Assembly (NCBI GenBank): GCA_011503125.2
Contig: WWBZ02000062.1
Coordinates: 248,001-312,000, forward strand
Source: Botryosphaeria dothidea
Lineage: Eukaryota > Ascomycota > Dothideomycetes > Botryosphaeriales > Botryosphaeriaceae
Length of the DNA stretch: 64,000 nt
Reading direction: 5' to 3'
Shown: positions 22,686 through 32,325 of the stretch, piece after piece
Position numbering within the stretch: the stretch's first letter is position 1
Layout of the letters: every line of letters begins with the position of its first letter
Made by a program: the position numbers and the translations under genes
The notes under the pieces: generated by a model
The model's database searches: none
What the model was told of the DNA's origin: nothing
What the model saw: the letters and a program-made list of their open reading frames with translations, nothing else

Positions 22686-23966
22686 ATGCCAAGAATACCG
22701 GCCAGCGTCGTCGTGCCGCGCGCTTTGCCCGACGTCACGAGCCATGAGACGGAGATTCCGCAATTTATTTTCCTTCTGACCTTCTTGGCTATCCTCATGA
22801 CCTTTTTCATGGCGGCCCGCATCTACGCCCGCGGCATCTTGCGACGCAACATGGGCTGGGATGACTGGACCATGCTCGCAGCATGGGTAAGTGTGCCGCA
22901 ACATCACCGCTTCCCATCGAACAAGCCAGGTACCGCTCACTTCCGGTCCAGCTCCTCATCCTGGGCAACTCTGCCAACCTCGCATACCAGACTGCGTACG
23001 GCCTCGGATTGCACATGATCGACTTCGACATGCGCTATTACGTCCCGACAACGATAGCCGCCTACGCCTACAAGCCGCCCTACACCGTCGGCATCACCCT
23101 CACCAAAATATCCGTCTGCCTCGCCTACCTCCGCTTGTTTCCCAACCGCACATCCAACGTCTGGTTCTGCCGCATCGCCATCGCCTACTGCGCCGCCTTC
23201 GGCATCGCCCTGACCTTCCTGTACACCTTCATGTGCGCCCCCGTCTCCGACTTCTGGGCCCCCCTCGACCAGGAAGTCCACTGCCTCCCCGACCACCCGC
23301 AAGTGGCCATCGCGACCATCATGAACGCCGCCGCCAACCTCATCGTCTTCCTCTGGCCCATCCGCTTCCTGCGGGGCCTCAAGCTGCCCGCCCCCCAGCG
23401 CCTCCAACTCATCGCCATGTTCACCTGCGGCTGCTGGTACGCGCCCCCTACCCACCCCCTCCCGCCCATTTGACCAACTCCCAGAAAAACACAGCGTCTC
23501 CCTCGTCGCCCTCGCCCGCCTGTGGTTCCGGCTCGGGTACTACGTGCAGATCGACCGCCGCGACGTCCAGTTCATCGCCGCGCGCTCCTACATGTTCACG
23601 ACGGCCGAGACCAACCTCGGCGTCATCTGCGGCTGCGCGCCCTTCTGCAGGCCCGCCCTCGCGCGCCTCTTCCCCCGCCTCTCCGCCGCCGCAAGCCCCA
23701 AAACACCCGCCCCGCCGCCCGCGCTGCTGGCGTCCCGCCGCGGCGGCAGGCCGGACGCGTGCTCGGACTTCTCGCTGTTGCGGTCGGCGGGGCGGGTTGA
23801 CGAGGAGGCTGTGGGCGGCTATCCGGCCGTGGCGCCGCGCGTGCTGCAGCACCCGCCGGACGTGGACTTGCGGGCGGTGTTGGCGGCGGGGCGCGTGACG
23901 CCGGTGGCGCGCCGGCAGGAGCGGTATTACAGCCAGGGACGGTTTGGCAATCTCACGGCTGTCTGA
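22686..23966 (+). CDS. SAT4/Pth11-like rhodopsin-domain integral membrane protein
   Basis: 385-residue fungal membrane protein of the rhodopsin/SAT4 family, related to the membrane core of Pth11-type receptors. Exons 22686-22886, 22952-23436, 23495-23966; introns GTAAGT..CAG and GTACGC..CAG. Helix I is FIFLLTFLAILMTFFMAARIYAR; the family signature MGWDDWTMLAAW follows, then YGLGLHM, the YTVGITLTKISVCLAYLRLF helix, a Cys-containing loop with HCLPD, and NAAANLIVFLWPI. After the last helices (FIAARSYMFTTAETNLGVICGCAP) the tail is Ala/Arg-rich without motif. No CFEM domain precedes the helices, so it is not a full Pth11. Ligand and function unknown. Confidence 0.85.
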
Positions 23967-25270
23967 TGGTGGGGATATTGGCGAGACTGGGCATGCCAAT
24001 ACGCAAAGGGAGGACAGCCTGTTCTGTTGGTGGTTGGATGGAAAAAATTTTGGCTTCAGGAGATAACTGGTAGTCATAGTACTGAGTGAGTACAGGTTTC
24101 CCGAGACTTCATGGAGCGTGTGAAGGCGAGGGGTACTGCCAGCAGTAACAAATAAACACAACAGTTCTATCAACAACCCAGGCAAACGCCCAATGAATGT
24201 TTCAATGAAGGAGCTAAATTCATCTTCCCGATAAGTCCGTCACGAACAATACAATACATATGCCAAGTTGCACTTATCGTCATTGCCGTGAATTGCCCGC
24301 TGCGACGCCTTTCTGCATCCATGTCCGGCATTCGCCCCGCTGCAGAAGCACGACAACAACCTTGTTTCAACCTACAGCCGCTTAAGTTATCATCCGCTCG
24401 ATCATGACCGTGCTTGTCTCACAACTATCCTCAATGCTGGATTTTAGGCAGAAGGGCAAAGCAATTCATCCCCAGAGCAAAAACTGTCCATGACTTCTGC
24501 GCCCTATTAAGCTCACGCCTCAATTAACCCGCGCACGCACGGCCCAATCGCCTGTCGTGGAATGAAGTCAAAAAAGTTCCCGAAATCCGGGTGCTCCCGC
24601 TCTTATCGGAACACATGGATGCAGGGATGCGTTTCCTGCAGGATCTCCAGGACGATGATGGGCATGCGCGCTGTTGACACGTCTCGCTCGCGCTATACAC
24701 GTAGGAAACAGACTTTCATTGGTGAAGAATGTATTGGTCATACGGACTGGAATTTTAGATAGTACAAGAGAGTACAGGAAACGTACAAGGCAATTTGGTT
24801 GCGTTTGGGTAGGAAAAGCAGAGCATCTTGTCAAAGATGCAGGAGAGCAATTGATCGGGCGAGAAAGACCTTAATACTCCAACCCTTGACTGATTGAAAC
24901 CTGCTCCGGCGCGCGGTGGTAGATTATGGACGGCGCAATACTCGGCACTGAGGATACTCTTTTGCCCGGGAGTCGAGCAAATGGAGATGGTGTTGAGGAG
25001 CTCGCGAGCACGGCAGGCCGCTTAGTGCAATCGGTTTTGTCTCCGCCTCCTCGATTGCCCTGGAAGGCTGCGCATTCCCGCACGCCACCGGGATCGCCCG
25101 TGTCGAACCGCGGAAATCACCTCCGGCGCCCGCATTGAGAACGGAGGCGGGGACCTCCTCGCCTGTGCAGTCACGGTGCCGGATTGCCTCTCCACGATAC
25201 CGGACCCGCCGACGCCGCAACCCCTCTTTTCGCGTCAATCTGGCAGCACAACAACCAGCGCGCAATGACC
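23967..25270. other. Intergenic region, no gene recognised
   Basis: 1.3 kb between two convergent 3' ends. Frames are short and unrecognised, and no RNA gene is evident. Confidence 0.45.
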
Positions 25271-25957
25271 TCACAGATCCAACAGACTCTCCCCGAGCGT
25301 CTCCCCACTCCTCTCCCTCTTCAGCGCCCGCCCCTCGCTCTTCACGCTCAACGCACCGCCCAGCGATCTCCCATCCCTCCCGGCCTTCCGGTTCCCCCCA
25401 CCCGCCACGACCCTCACCGCCTCCACGCTCGGCTGCATCTCCAGCACCCGCCGCAGCCCCTCCAGTGCCTCGACCCTCCTCCTGTACAGATCCTTGTCCT
25501 CGACCAGCGGCGCCGGCTGCGCCTCCATCAGGCGCCGCAGCCCCTCCATCGCCTCGACCTTGCGCCGGTACAGGTCCGCGTCCTCCTCGGCCTGCGAGCG
25601 CGTCACGCTGCCGGCGCTGCCCCGCCGCTCGCCGCCGTGCTCGGAGGACGAGGCGCCGTTGGCGTGGCTGTGGTGCTCGGGCCAGCGCGTCTCGATGAGG
25701 GACGCGACGCGCTCGATGGCCTGGGTCGTACGTTTTTGTGCGTCGGTGGCGCGCTGGGCGGAGGAGAGCGGGTCGTGCAGGGCGCGCAGGGCGTCGGTGG
25801 CGGCGGCGAGGGAGGATGTGTGGGCGTGCTGGGCGGCGAGGAGGGCGTGCAGGGCGTAGGCGATGTACGCGAGGAGAGGGAGGAGCAGGGCGAGCAGCGT
25901 GGTGGGGAGGTGGGTGAGGGTTATGGAGGGCGAGACGGGCGGCGGTGGGACCGCCAT
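25271..25957 (-). CDS. Single-pass membrane protein with duplicated coiled-coil unit
   Basis: 228-residue protein of unknown function, single exon. I chose the ATG at 25957 because it is followed by a plausible anchor (LPTTLLALLLPLLAYIAYAL, residues about 17-36) and the sequence upstream is Pro/Ser/Arg noise typical of 5' leader. After the anchor comes a helical Ala-rich segment (LHALLAAQHAHTSSLAAATD), then a Glu/Arg/Lys-rich helix. This helix contains two near-identical units of about 28 residues: DLYRRKVEAMEGLRRLMEAQP and DLYRRRVEALEGLRRVLEMQP. The tail is basic and Ser-rich. It is probably an organelle or ER membrane anchor with a soluble coiled coil. No family recognised. Confidence 0.6.
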   Translation of the reverse strand: MAVPPPPVSPSITLTHLPTTLLALLLPLLAYIAYALHALLAAQHAHTSSLAAATDALRALHDPLSSAQRATDAQKRTTQAIERVASLIETRWPEHHSHANGASSSEHGGERRGSAGSVTRSQAEEDADLYRRKVEAMEGLRRLMEAQPAPLVEDKDLYRRRVEALEGLRRVLEMQPSVEAVRVVAGGGNRKAGRDGRSLGGALSVKSEGRALKRERSGETLGESLLDL

Positions 25958-26501
25958 GGTTGTGGATGGGCGGTGTCTTGTGCGGATGGTCTTTGGTAAG
26001 AGGGAGTTGTGGTGAGAGGTTTGGCGTGGAGAGTAAGAGTCAGAGGGCCGGAGCGGAGCGGTGTCGTGTGCGTGCGCACTGCGGGGTCGCGCGCTGTTTT
26101 CGGCGAGGCGGAGGTGCGGGCTCACGGGGCGAGGTGTCGTCGCGGGTGTCGGCGGGAAGGACGATGGTGTTGATGCTCGAGAGCGCGGCGGTGGGGATTG
26201 GAGAGGGCGGGCATTTCGCAGACTTGGGCTTGGGCGCTCTTGGAAGAAAGGAGCCGGCGGACGGAGTTTACGCACGAGAACGGCAGCGGCGAGCGGCCAC
26301 AGAAAACACAAGAAACCCCTTTGCCGAGGTGATCGACAAAGTCTGTGGGGCATGCGCCTCGTAGGGCTGACCGCCGTTCCACAACAAAACGCGCGGACGC
26401 TGCATTAGTCCCACGTCACGATTCCTCTGTTTGCACTTCATCTCATCAAAGTTCACCGCAGAGAAGCCGCTGAGATTCCTCATGCCGTCATAAAGGTACA
26501 T
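25958..26501. other. 5' side of the membrane coiled-coil gene
   Basis: GC-rich sequence upstream of the minus-strand gene at 25957. The reading frame stays open here but looks like leader rather than protein. I see no additional gene. Confidence 0.4.
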
Positions 26502-26582
26502 GGGGAGCCGAAGCATTCGTTCGGACGCAACTGTCGTGCTTGAGAGCGAACATTTTCATCCGGACGAATGCTTTCACTCCCC
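26502..26582. mobile_element. Palindromic MITE-like element, copy 1 (most complete)
   Basis: 81 bp element with inverted ends: it opens GGGGAGCCGAAGCATTCGTT and closes with the matching CGAATGCTTTCACTCCCC. Inner arms CGGACG and CATCCGGACG also pair, leaving a central loop of about 30 bp. Copies at 28237 and 32158 share the arms and length. No coding capacity, so a non-autonomous element is inferred. It ends about 20 bp from the stop of the coiled-coil segment at 26601. Confidence 0.7.
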
Positions 26583-26600
26583 ACGATTGCCGGCATCTAT

Positions 26601-26801
26601 CTACTCTTTTTCCTTGCGAATTCCCTTGAGCTCTTCGATCCTGCCGCGGGCGTCGGCAAGCTCCTTCTCCAGCTCCTTGATCCGCTCCCTCAGCTTCTGG
26701 TTCTCCTCCGCCTTCGTCTCCTGCCTCTTCTGCGGCCTGGGAGGAGTTGCCAGAGAAGACGTCTCCGACACCTTCCTCTTGTGACCAGAAGTCTCGGCCT
26801 C
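26601..26801 (-). other. Coiled-coil reading frame continuing behind an in-frame TAG
   Basis: Directly behind the stop of the acidic protein (TAG at 26802-26804) the same frame stays open for 66 codons to a TAG at 26603. Its content is protein-like: a basic stretch GHKRKVSETSS and PPRPQKRQETK, then a heptad helix with NQKLRERIKELEKELADARG and RIEELKGIRKEKE. It looks like the natural C-terminus of the upstream gene, split off by a nonsense change, or reached by readthrough. No intron ends fit that would remove the stop. Confidence 0.6.
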
Positions 26802-26987
26802 CTAGGCAATCTCCTCCTCGCTTTCGCTCTCGCCCTCCTCCTCGCTCTCCTTTGCACCTCCGTTCTCCTCTCCATCTCCGTTCTCCTCCCCATCACTCTC
26901 CGCTTCCTCCGAAGTCTGCTTCTCCTGCGTCTCCTCCTCCTCCTCCTCCTCCTCCTCCTCCTCCTCCTCCTCTGATGATGATGATGA

Positions 26988-27021
<34 letters not shown>

Positions 27022-27620
27022 CTCTGGTAGTCCTCCACGGAGAGCACCTTCTCCAAAGCCTCGTTGAACAGCATCTCCGCGACATCAATGTCCGCGGGAA
27101 CAATCCCGCCAACAGCACGAGGATTCAGCCGGCGCCGAGCCCGCACAGCCTCTGGGAAGAACCAGTTGACTATCGCCCTGCGCGCGCCCGGATGGCCAGC
27201 CGCGAACAGGGCGAGCTGGCGCAGGGCGGACAGCGCGCTGTCGAGGCCGTGGTGGACCCTGTCGATGTCGTCCGGGTGGACGTCGTCGTCGCAGGCGTGC
27301 GCGTCGCCGGGGGTGCGCATGCGGGCGATGGCGGCGCGTTGGGCGACCTGGACGGCGATGCGGGTGACGACGGTGTCGCGGTCGTGCGCGGTGAGGGTGC
27401 GCTGGGAAAGCTTGTGGAGGGACTCGACGAGCCGGCGCGACCACTGGTCGATGGGGGTGGACGGCCAGGCGGAGGTTGCTGGGAACCACTGGGTGGGATC
27501 GGCGCCCCAGCGAGCCGCCAGCTCGACCATGCGGTCCTGACGAGTGGGTGGCTGGATGGGTGCATCAGCTAAGGTTACAAAGGAGTAAGGTGGGCGTGTC
27601 CATACAACGTTGTCGCTCAT
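26802..27620 (-). CDS. Acidic low-complexity protein with poly-Ser/poly-Glu tract
   Basis: 272 residues, single exon, unrecognised. The first 180 residues are folded-looking and helix-rich (QWSRRLVESLHKLSQRTL, DIDRVHHGLDSALSALRQLA), without a known motif. Residue 200 onward is a run of about 17 Ser followed by about 14 Glu and then repeated Glu/Ser/Gly up to the stop. The runs come from a compound trinucleotide microsatellite, so length is likely to vary between strains. The stop at 26802 is followed in frame by a further 66 coding-like codons (separate entry), so the intact protein may be about 340 residues with a C-terminal coiled coil. A nuclear role is suggested only by the acidic and basic tracts. 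Confidence 0.6.
26931..27020. repeat. Compound trinucleotide microsatellite in a coding region
   Basis: About fourteen CTC/TCC units, then five GAT and about eleven GAC units. On the coding strand this reads as poly-Ser followed by poly-Glu. Confidence 0.9.
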
Positions 27621-27910
27621 CCTGATCGCCCTTGTAGAGTGTCAGGGTGGCAGGCGATTGATGTGGAGCGGTGTTTGAGCTGGAAGATTTAAGTAAGTGT
27701 GAGGAAGATGTCCTTCCCATGGGCAGTACGCTAAGCGTATTAGAAACTATCAATGCTGGGTGTTTCTCAAACAGTGCGCTGGAATGCCGCTCCAAGTGTG
27801 CCAGCGCGCCGTTATGCTGTTCTGGACTAGAGTGTCTCTGTCTTTCGTGAATGTACACTGGTGATAGTGAATGAAAAAGAAATTAGGAGAAAATTGAAAA
27901 AAAAAAAGTA
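27621..27910. other. 5' side of the acidic protein gene
   Basis: Promoter side of the minus-strand gene starting at 27620, ending in an A-rich run at about 27897-27907. No gene seen. Confidence 0.4.
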
Positions 27911-27923
27911 TGACACTCCACCG

Positions 27924-28012
27924 GGATTGAACCCAGAAGCCCTGGGCTTATCACAGAACCTCCTCCCCGCCACGGGCAACTTCAACGAAACGGGGAAGCC
28001 CAGATTCAATCC
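27924..28012. repeat. Nested inverted repeat forming a long hairpin
   Basis: Three arms nest exactly: GGATTGAA (27924-27931) with TTCAATCC (28005-28012), CTGGGCTT (27942-27949) with AAGCCCAG (27996-28003), and CCCCG (27965-27969) with CGGGG (27991-27995). The minus strand also shows tRNA-like box A (TAGTGCAGTGG) and box B (GGGTTCAATCCC) sequences, but no acceptor stem forms. It could be a tRNA-derived relic, a small Pol III unit or a fold-back element. Confidence 0.5.
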
Positions 28013-28236
28013 ACTGCACTATGTCCACGGCTTCTTTCTGTCGTGATATGGCACCTGCGTAGCTCTATTATGAACCCGAGACCATCTACCAGCTGTCATC
28101 ACTTTGACGGCTATTGAAGATCTCTGAATTGTCACTGTCGTGGCGATCACTCCTTGCCATAACCCCAAGAAAGCTGGAGCACCCTGAGGATAACACTCGA
28201 GCATGTCCATATTCAACTGGCAGCGGATGTACCCAT

Positions 28237-28315
28237 GGGGAGTGGAAGCATTCGTCCGGATGCAAGTGTCGTAATTGAATACAACAATATCATCCGGATG
28301 AATGCTTCAAGTGAC
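28237..28315. mobile_element. Palindromic MITE-like element, copy 2
   Basis: Same structure as the copy at 26502: begins GGGGAGTGGAAGCATTCGTC, inner arms CCGGATG and CATCCGGATG, closing GAATGCTTCAAGTGAC. The last bases of the right end have drifted from CTCCCC. The sequence around the central loop (TGTCGT..TTGA) is also shared with copy 1. Confidence 0.68.
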
Positions 28316-29028
28316 TATGTACGACGCCTCGAAAGTCGTCCAAATTTCAACTCGACAGTCTGCAAGCTGAACACAATCAATCAATTGGATGGCGCTTAAC
28401 TCTGGACTTCACAGAGTAATGGTTATATGATTTCCGGGCTCCGTAAGTATTATGTGGTGTGCCGTTGGATCCTAATAATTCACATCGCTGTTAAGAAAAT
28501 AAGCCGCTAAAAGAAGAAATCGTTCCTAGAACCACCGAGCTGTCTCACGTAGGATGCGTGAAGAACTCACTCGACGGTCTTCTTTAAACGATGTGCTGAA
28601 GAGATGTCCCACCATGAGAGTGCCACGACAGGCCACCACCTCAAACTCTCTTCCAACAAATGAAAGCACAGAATTACAGACAACCTCGCTGTTGCAAATG
28701 CAAATCCCCTCCCAGAGTGATGCCGTCATGATCAACACTATGACCTGCCATGACCTAGAGAGCCGACCGTGCTATAGGAGAGAAAGCCCGACGCAGAAAG
28801 AAGTCCGGTGTGTATCATGTCCCGATCCGTATCGCCAAAGCCAGAAACTCGGAGGCCGTTCCTCAAAACAAGCCCATGTCCACACCTTCGCCATCGCAGC
28901 TGCGGCAACACCATCAGCCGTGCAAGAAACCCCCCGCCCCCGGAAAAAAAAAAAGTGAAGCAATAAGAGCCCCAGGAAAAGTGAACCTCCACCACCATCC
29001 CACACGAAAGCAGCCACAGGAAGCCCAC
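28316..29028. other. Intergenic region, no gene recognised
   Basis: Between MITE copy 2 and the 3' end of the next minus-strand gene I see only short overlapping frames and one A-run near 28947. Confidence 0.4.
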
Positions 29029-30427
29029 CTAAACCCTCTGCTTCTTCGCAGCAGCACCACCGCCCTGGCCAGCCGGTCCCTTGCGCTTCGCCGCACCCCC
29101 GCCCTTCCTCGGCACCGGCTTGTTCGCCTCGATGTCCTCGATGACGGCCCGCCTGGCCCTGCCACGGCCCGGCGAGGCCTTGCCGGGATCCGGAAACTGC
29201 GGCAGCATCTCGAACAGCGGCAGGCGGACGCAGCGGCCGTCCTTGACCATGCGGATGGCGCGGTTGACGAGCTCCTCGCAGTCGCGGGCGCGCAGCAGGC
29301 CCTCGCCGGGCGCGCCCGTCTCGCGGCGGGCGACGAACTGCTTGATCTCGCGCAGCACGGCCAGCGGGGCGCGGTCCGGGTTCGCGTCGTCCGTGGCGCG
29401 GGCCTCGGGGGCATTTGCATCGAACAGCGCGTCGGCGCTGCTGAGGCGCCCGACGTACTCGCTGAGGCGCCGCTCCTCGCTGGCCTTGAGCGTCACCTTG
29501 AAGGCGACGCGGCCGGGCGCCTGATCGGCGATGCGGTGCAGCTGCTGGATGACGACCTTTCCTTTGTACGTGCGCCAGCTGTCCTGGTACGACTTGCGCT
29601 GGTAGTGCTTGCGGCAGGCGCGGATCCAGCGCGCGTCGGCGACCAGCTGCGTCTGCTTCTTGTTGCGGCCGAAGTAGTCGGACACCATCTTGCGCGACAG
29701 GGCCAGCGTGTACTGCTTCGTGCGGCAGTCCGGGTGCACCCAGCACGTGAATTCGCGGTTGTGCGGGTCGCCGCCGCTTTCTGGGAGACGGGTCAGTGGG
29801 GTGCGTTGAGGGGGAGGGGAGGGGAGGGGAGGAGAGCGTACCGTCGTCGTCGTCGGACTGGATGGCGGCGTCGATGTCGTCTTCAGCGTCGGGGAGGCCT
29901 GTGGCACCAGCGGCGGGCGAGGCAGACGGAGCGTAGCTGGAGGCGGTCTCAGCGCGCTCTCCGGCAGTCAGCTGCTCGGGCGAGGCGGACATGGCGAAGT
30001 CGCTGCGAGCAGGTTCAGCCTCGTGGATGTGGTTAGACATGGATGGGTGCATGGCAGGCGGAGAGGAGGCCGGCGGCGTCGCGAGGTTGTCTGCGCATGG
30101 ATCAGAATCTGCTGGGTACGGAGAGGCATGGAGGGGTTCCTGCTTACTGGGGGAGCTTGAATTGAGCCTCATGAGCGCGTCGGCGGCCTCCTGGGTGGCC
30201 TGCTGTGCGACGTCTGGATGTGGTGCATCAGTGATGTCGGTAGGAGCATAGGAAGGCTGGGACTTGCCGTTGCTCTCCTTGTCGCCATGGATGACGAGCT
30301 CGTCAACGCGCATGGCGTTCTTGATGTGAGCCTGGTTCGGAAATTGAGGGGGGGCAGAGGACGCCTTCATGGCGATGGTTGGGAACGCTTCGGCGTGGGC
30401 CGTGTAAGGGGTGGTCTGCGGCGACAT
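29029..30427 (-). CDS. Unrecognised nuclear-type protein with conserved basic domain
   Basis: Two exons, 30427-29842 and 29780-29029, intron GTACGC..CAG with a CCCCT run; 445 residues. The first 190 residues are disordered (Pro/Ser/Ala), ending in an acidic IQSDDDD. The C-terminal domain starts HNREFTCWVHPDCRTKQYTL, followed by RKMVSDYFGRNKKQT, then ARWIRACRKHYQRKSYQ, and has the cadence of a conserved fungal fold with several aromatic and basic residues, so nucleic-acid binding is possible. The tail is Lys/Arg/Gly-rich (RKGGGAAKRK), a likely nuclear localisation signal. I do not recognise the family name. Nonetheless the spliced domain, codon bias and clean intron make a real gene likely. 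Confidence 0.72.
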
Positions 30428-32157
30428 GTTGGAGGGGATAGACGCTTGTTTCGCTCTTGACACGGGCAGGCGCTCAGGATTTGAGTGCGGGGAGTGTCGC
30501 GGCGGTGGATAAAGGAGATATTGTGGATGAGATGCGTCTTCGAGTTCGAAGGTGCTGGATTGTGGTGGGGGTTTGGCGCAGAGTCGAGGCGGGCGGCGGC
30601 TTAAAAGAATGCCAGACAGCCAGCTCGGGCGGGCTGGCGCGTGGCCGGATGACTTGTTCCTTTGCGTGCGAGCTGTGACTGAGAGCGTGGCGGGACCAGC
30701 TGGCGGCGTCTTCTTTATCATGGGATTTTTTACAGCCAGCGCGTGCTCCCAAAGGCCAATCTGAAGGCCAGTCCTGCCAGGCGCTGTCCAGCTCGGAACC
30801 AGAATCGCGCTCCAGCGAATGCCGCCAGGCCAATCAAAGGAGGTCGTGGTCATTGTTGACGAAGCATGTGGCCGAGAAGATCCACGCGGGCCGTTCCGCC
30901 TGGTGCTGGGCAATGGCTGTGGTAGGAACAGCCGATGATCCCATGGTGTTGCGCGTCACGTCGGCCTGCCTCTCCGATCCAAGCCGCTGCGGATCCTTGT
31001 CAGGAACGAAACTCACGGTCTCGTGCGCTGCACGGCCACCGCACTGTGGCTGTGATGACGCTGCGCTGGCGCGGTCGTGGATACAAAATTGGATCAGCGG
31101 CTAACGGAAAAAGTCGTCTGATCCAAGCTGAACAGCGCGGGATAATTGTGACTCGCAGCGGCCATCAGAGCGATTGATGAATGCAAACAGTCCAGATGGT
31201 GGAATTGCCGCCGTTATTTTGGTATGTAGCAGCTGTGAAGTCGACGGCGCGATCGTACGTCACGGCAAGCACGGAGAGAGCGACGAGACCAGGGAGCAAT
31301 GCCGGGACAGCCAAGAGGATGGTAACTATGCCGCTCATCTCACCGCAAGCCATTGCAGAAAACCGGAGCGCATGTACTGGCTGACCTGGGTGAGTTAGAC
31401 ATCTCTCGCTTCGGGAAACGAGAAAGAGGAGGGTGCTAAGTACCTGCGAAACCTCCCAACGCAGAGCGATCACTGTTCCTCACCCTCTTCCTGGACTGAA
31501 TCTGCCAACTCGGTCGTATTTGCATGAAACACCCTTGCCATGGGAGCTGGGTACATGGGCTGACGCACATCCGAACAGAAAAGCTCACTGCCGCCGCCAA
31601 CGCGCCATCTGCCACCTCACTTCACAACCGATTGCTCGTCACCGCATCTGCATCCTCCCAACCAACGTATGTGCAAGCCACGAGCCATCCGCGTTGCCCA
31701 ATAATGCCACAAGCCAACGTGAACCCTCTACCGACAGTTTTCGTTACCGTGTCCTCTCCGCAGGCTGACCCCGCCATTCGAAACAAACGGCGTCCATCAT
31801 GCGATCTTTGCAACACCCTCGCATCCCATCAAGAAGTTGCTTCTTCAATTGCAAGACCGGCAACTGTGACGACACAGATATCATTGTATCGAGATTGACG
31901 TGGACAATGGAGACAAACGGAAGGGGCAATCGGACATCTGCACGGAAAAGTCCATCACGGCCAGCCGTATCTGAATCAGTCTGTCAAACGCTAAGGCAAA
32001 GCACGCACTCCTGGCGCATTTCATTTAGCATTGTGGCATTCGTGAGTTCTCTCCTCGGCAAAGTTGGAAGAAGTGATGCAACAAAGGCGTCCATGTCTCC
32101 CGCGTGGATGAGAGGAACTTGCCCACGGCCATCAAGAGGAGTACGGTCAGCAGCCAC
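30428..32157. other. Intergenic region, no secure gene
   Basis: 1.7 kb. One minus-strand frame at about 31165-31350 has a hydrophobic stretch (GIVTILLAVPALLPGLVALS), but no start, intron or homologue that I can support. Otherwise only short frames. Confidence 0.4.
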
Positions 32158-32235
32158 GGGGAGCTGAAGCATTCGTCAGGACGTAAAAGTCAAGCAGTCA
32201 TTGAACACTTACGCGCGACCGACTGCTTCAGCTCC
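32158..32235. mobile_element. Palindromic MITE-like element, copy 3 (diverged)
   Basis: Left end GGGAGCTGAAGCATTCGTCA and right end GACTGCTTCAGCTCC pair with each other and match the left arm of the other two copies. Length (78 bp) is the same. It lies 90 bp behind the stop of the Na+/H+ antiporter. Confidence 0.6.
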
Positions 32236-32325
32236 ACAACACGCGCACCATTGGAAAACGCTCAATCTCTCTATTTTTCTACTTTCTTTCTCACACTTAT
32301 CTCGGACTACCCCCACAACAACACC

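Noticed and set aside
26568..26975. Leucine-rich open frame on the plus strand
   Set aside because: It is the antisense shadow of the coiled-coil and poly-Glu coding region; Leu runs come from reversed Glu/Lys codons.
27911..28028. Possible tRNA gene on the minus strand
   Set aside because: Box A- and box B-like sequences are present, but the 7 bp acceptor stem does not pair, the T-loop is one base short, and the total length would need a 45 bp intron. Kept only as a hairpin.
31165..31473. Small hydrophobic minus-strand frame
   Set aside because: It has one membrane-like segment but no supported start, intron or homologue.
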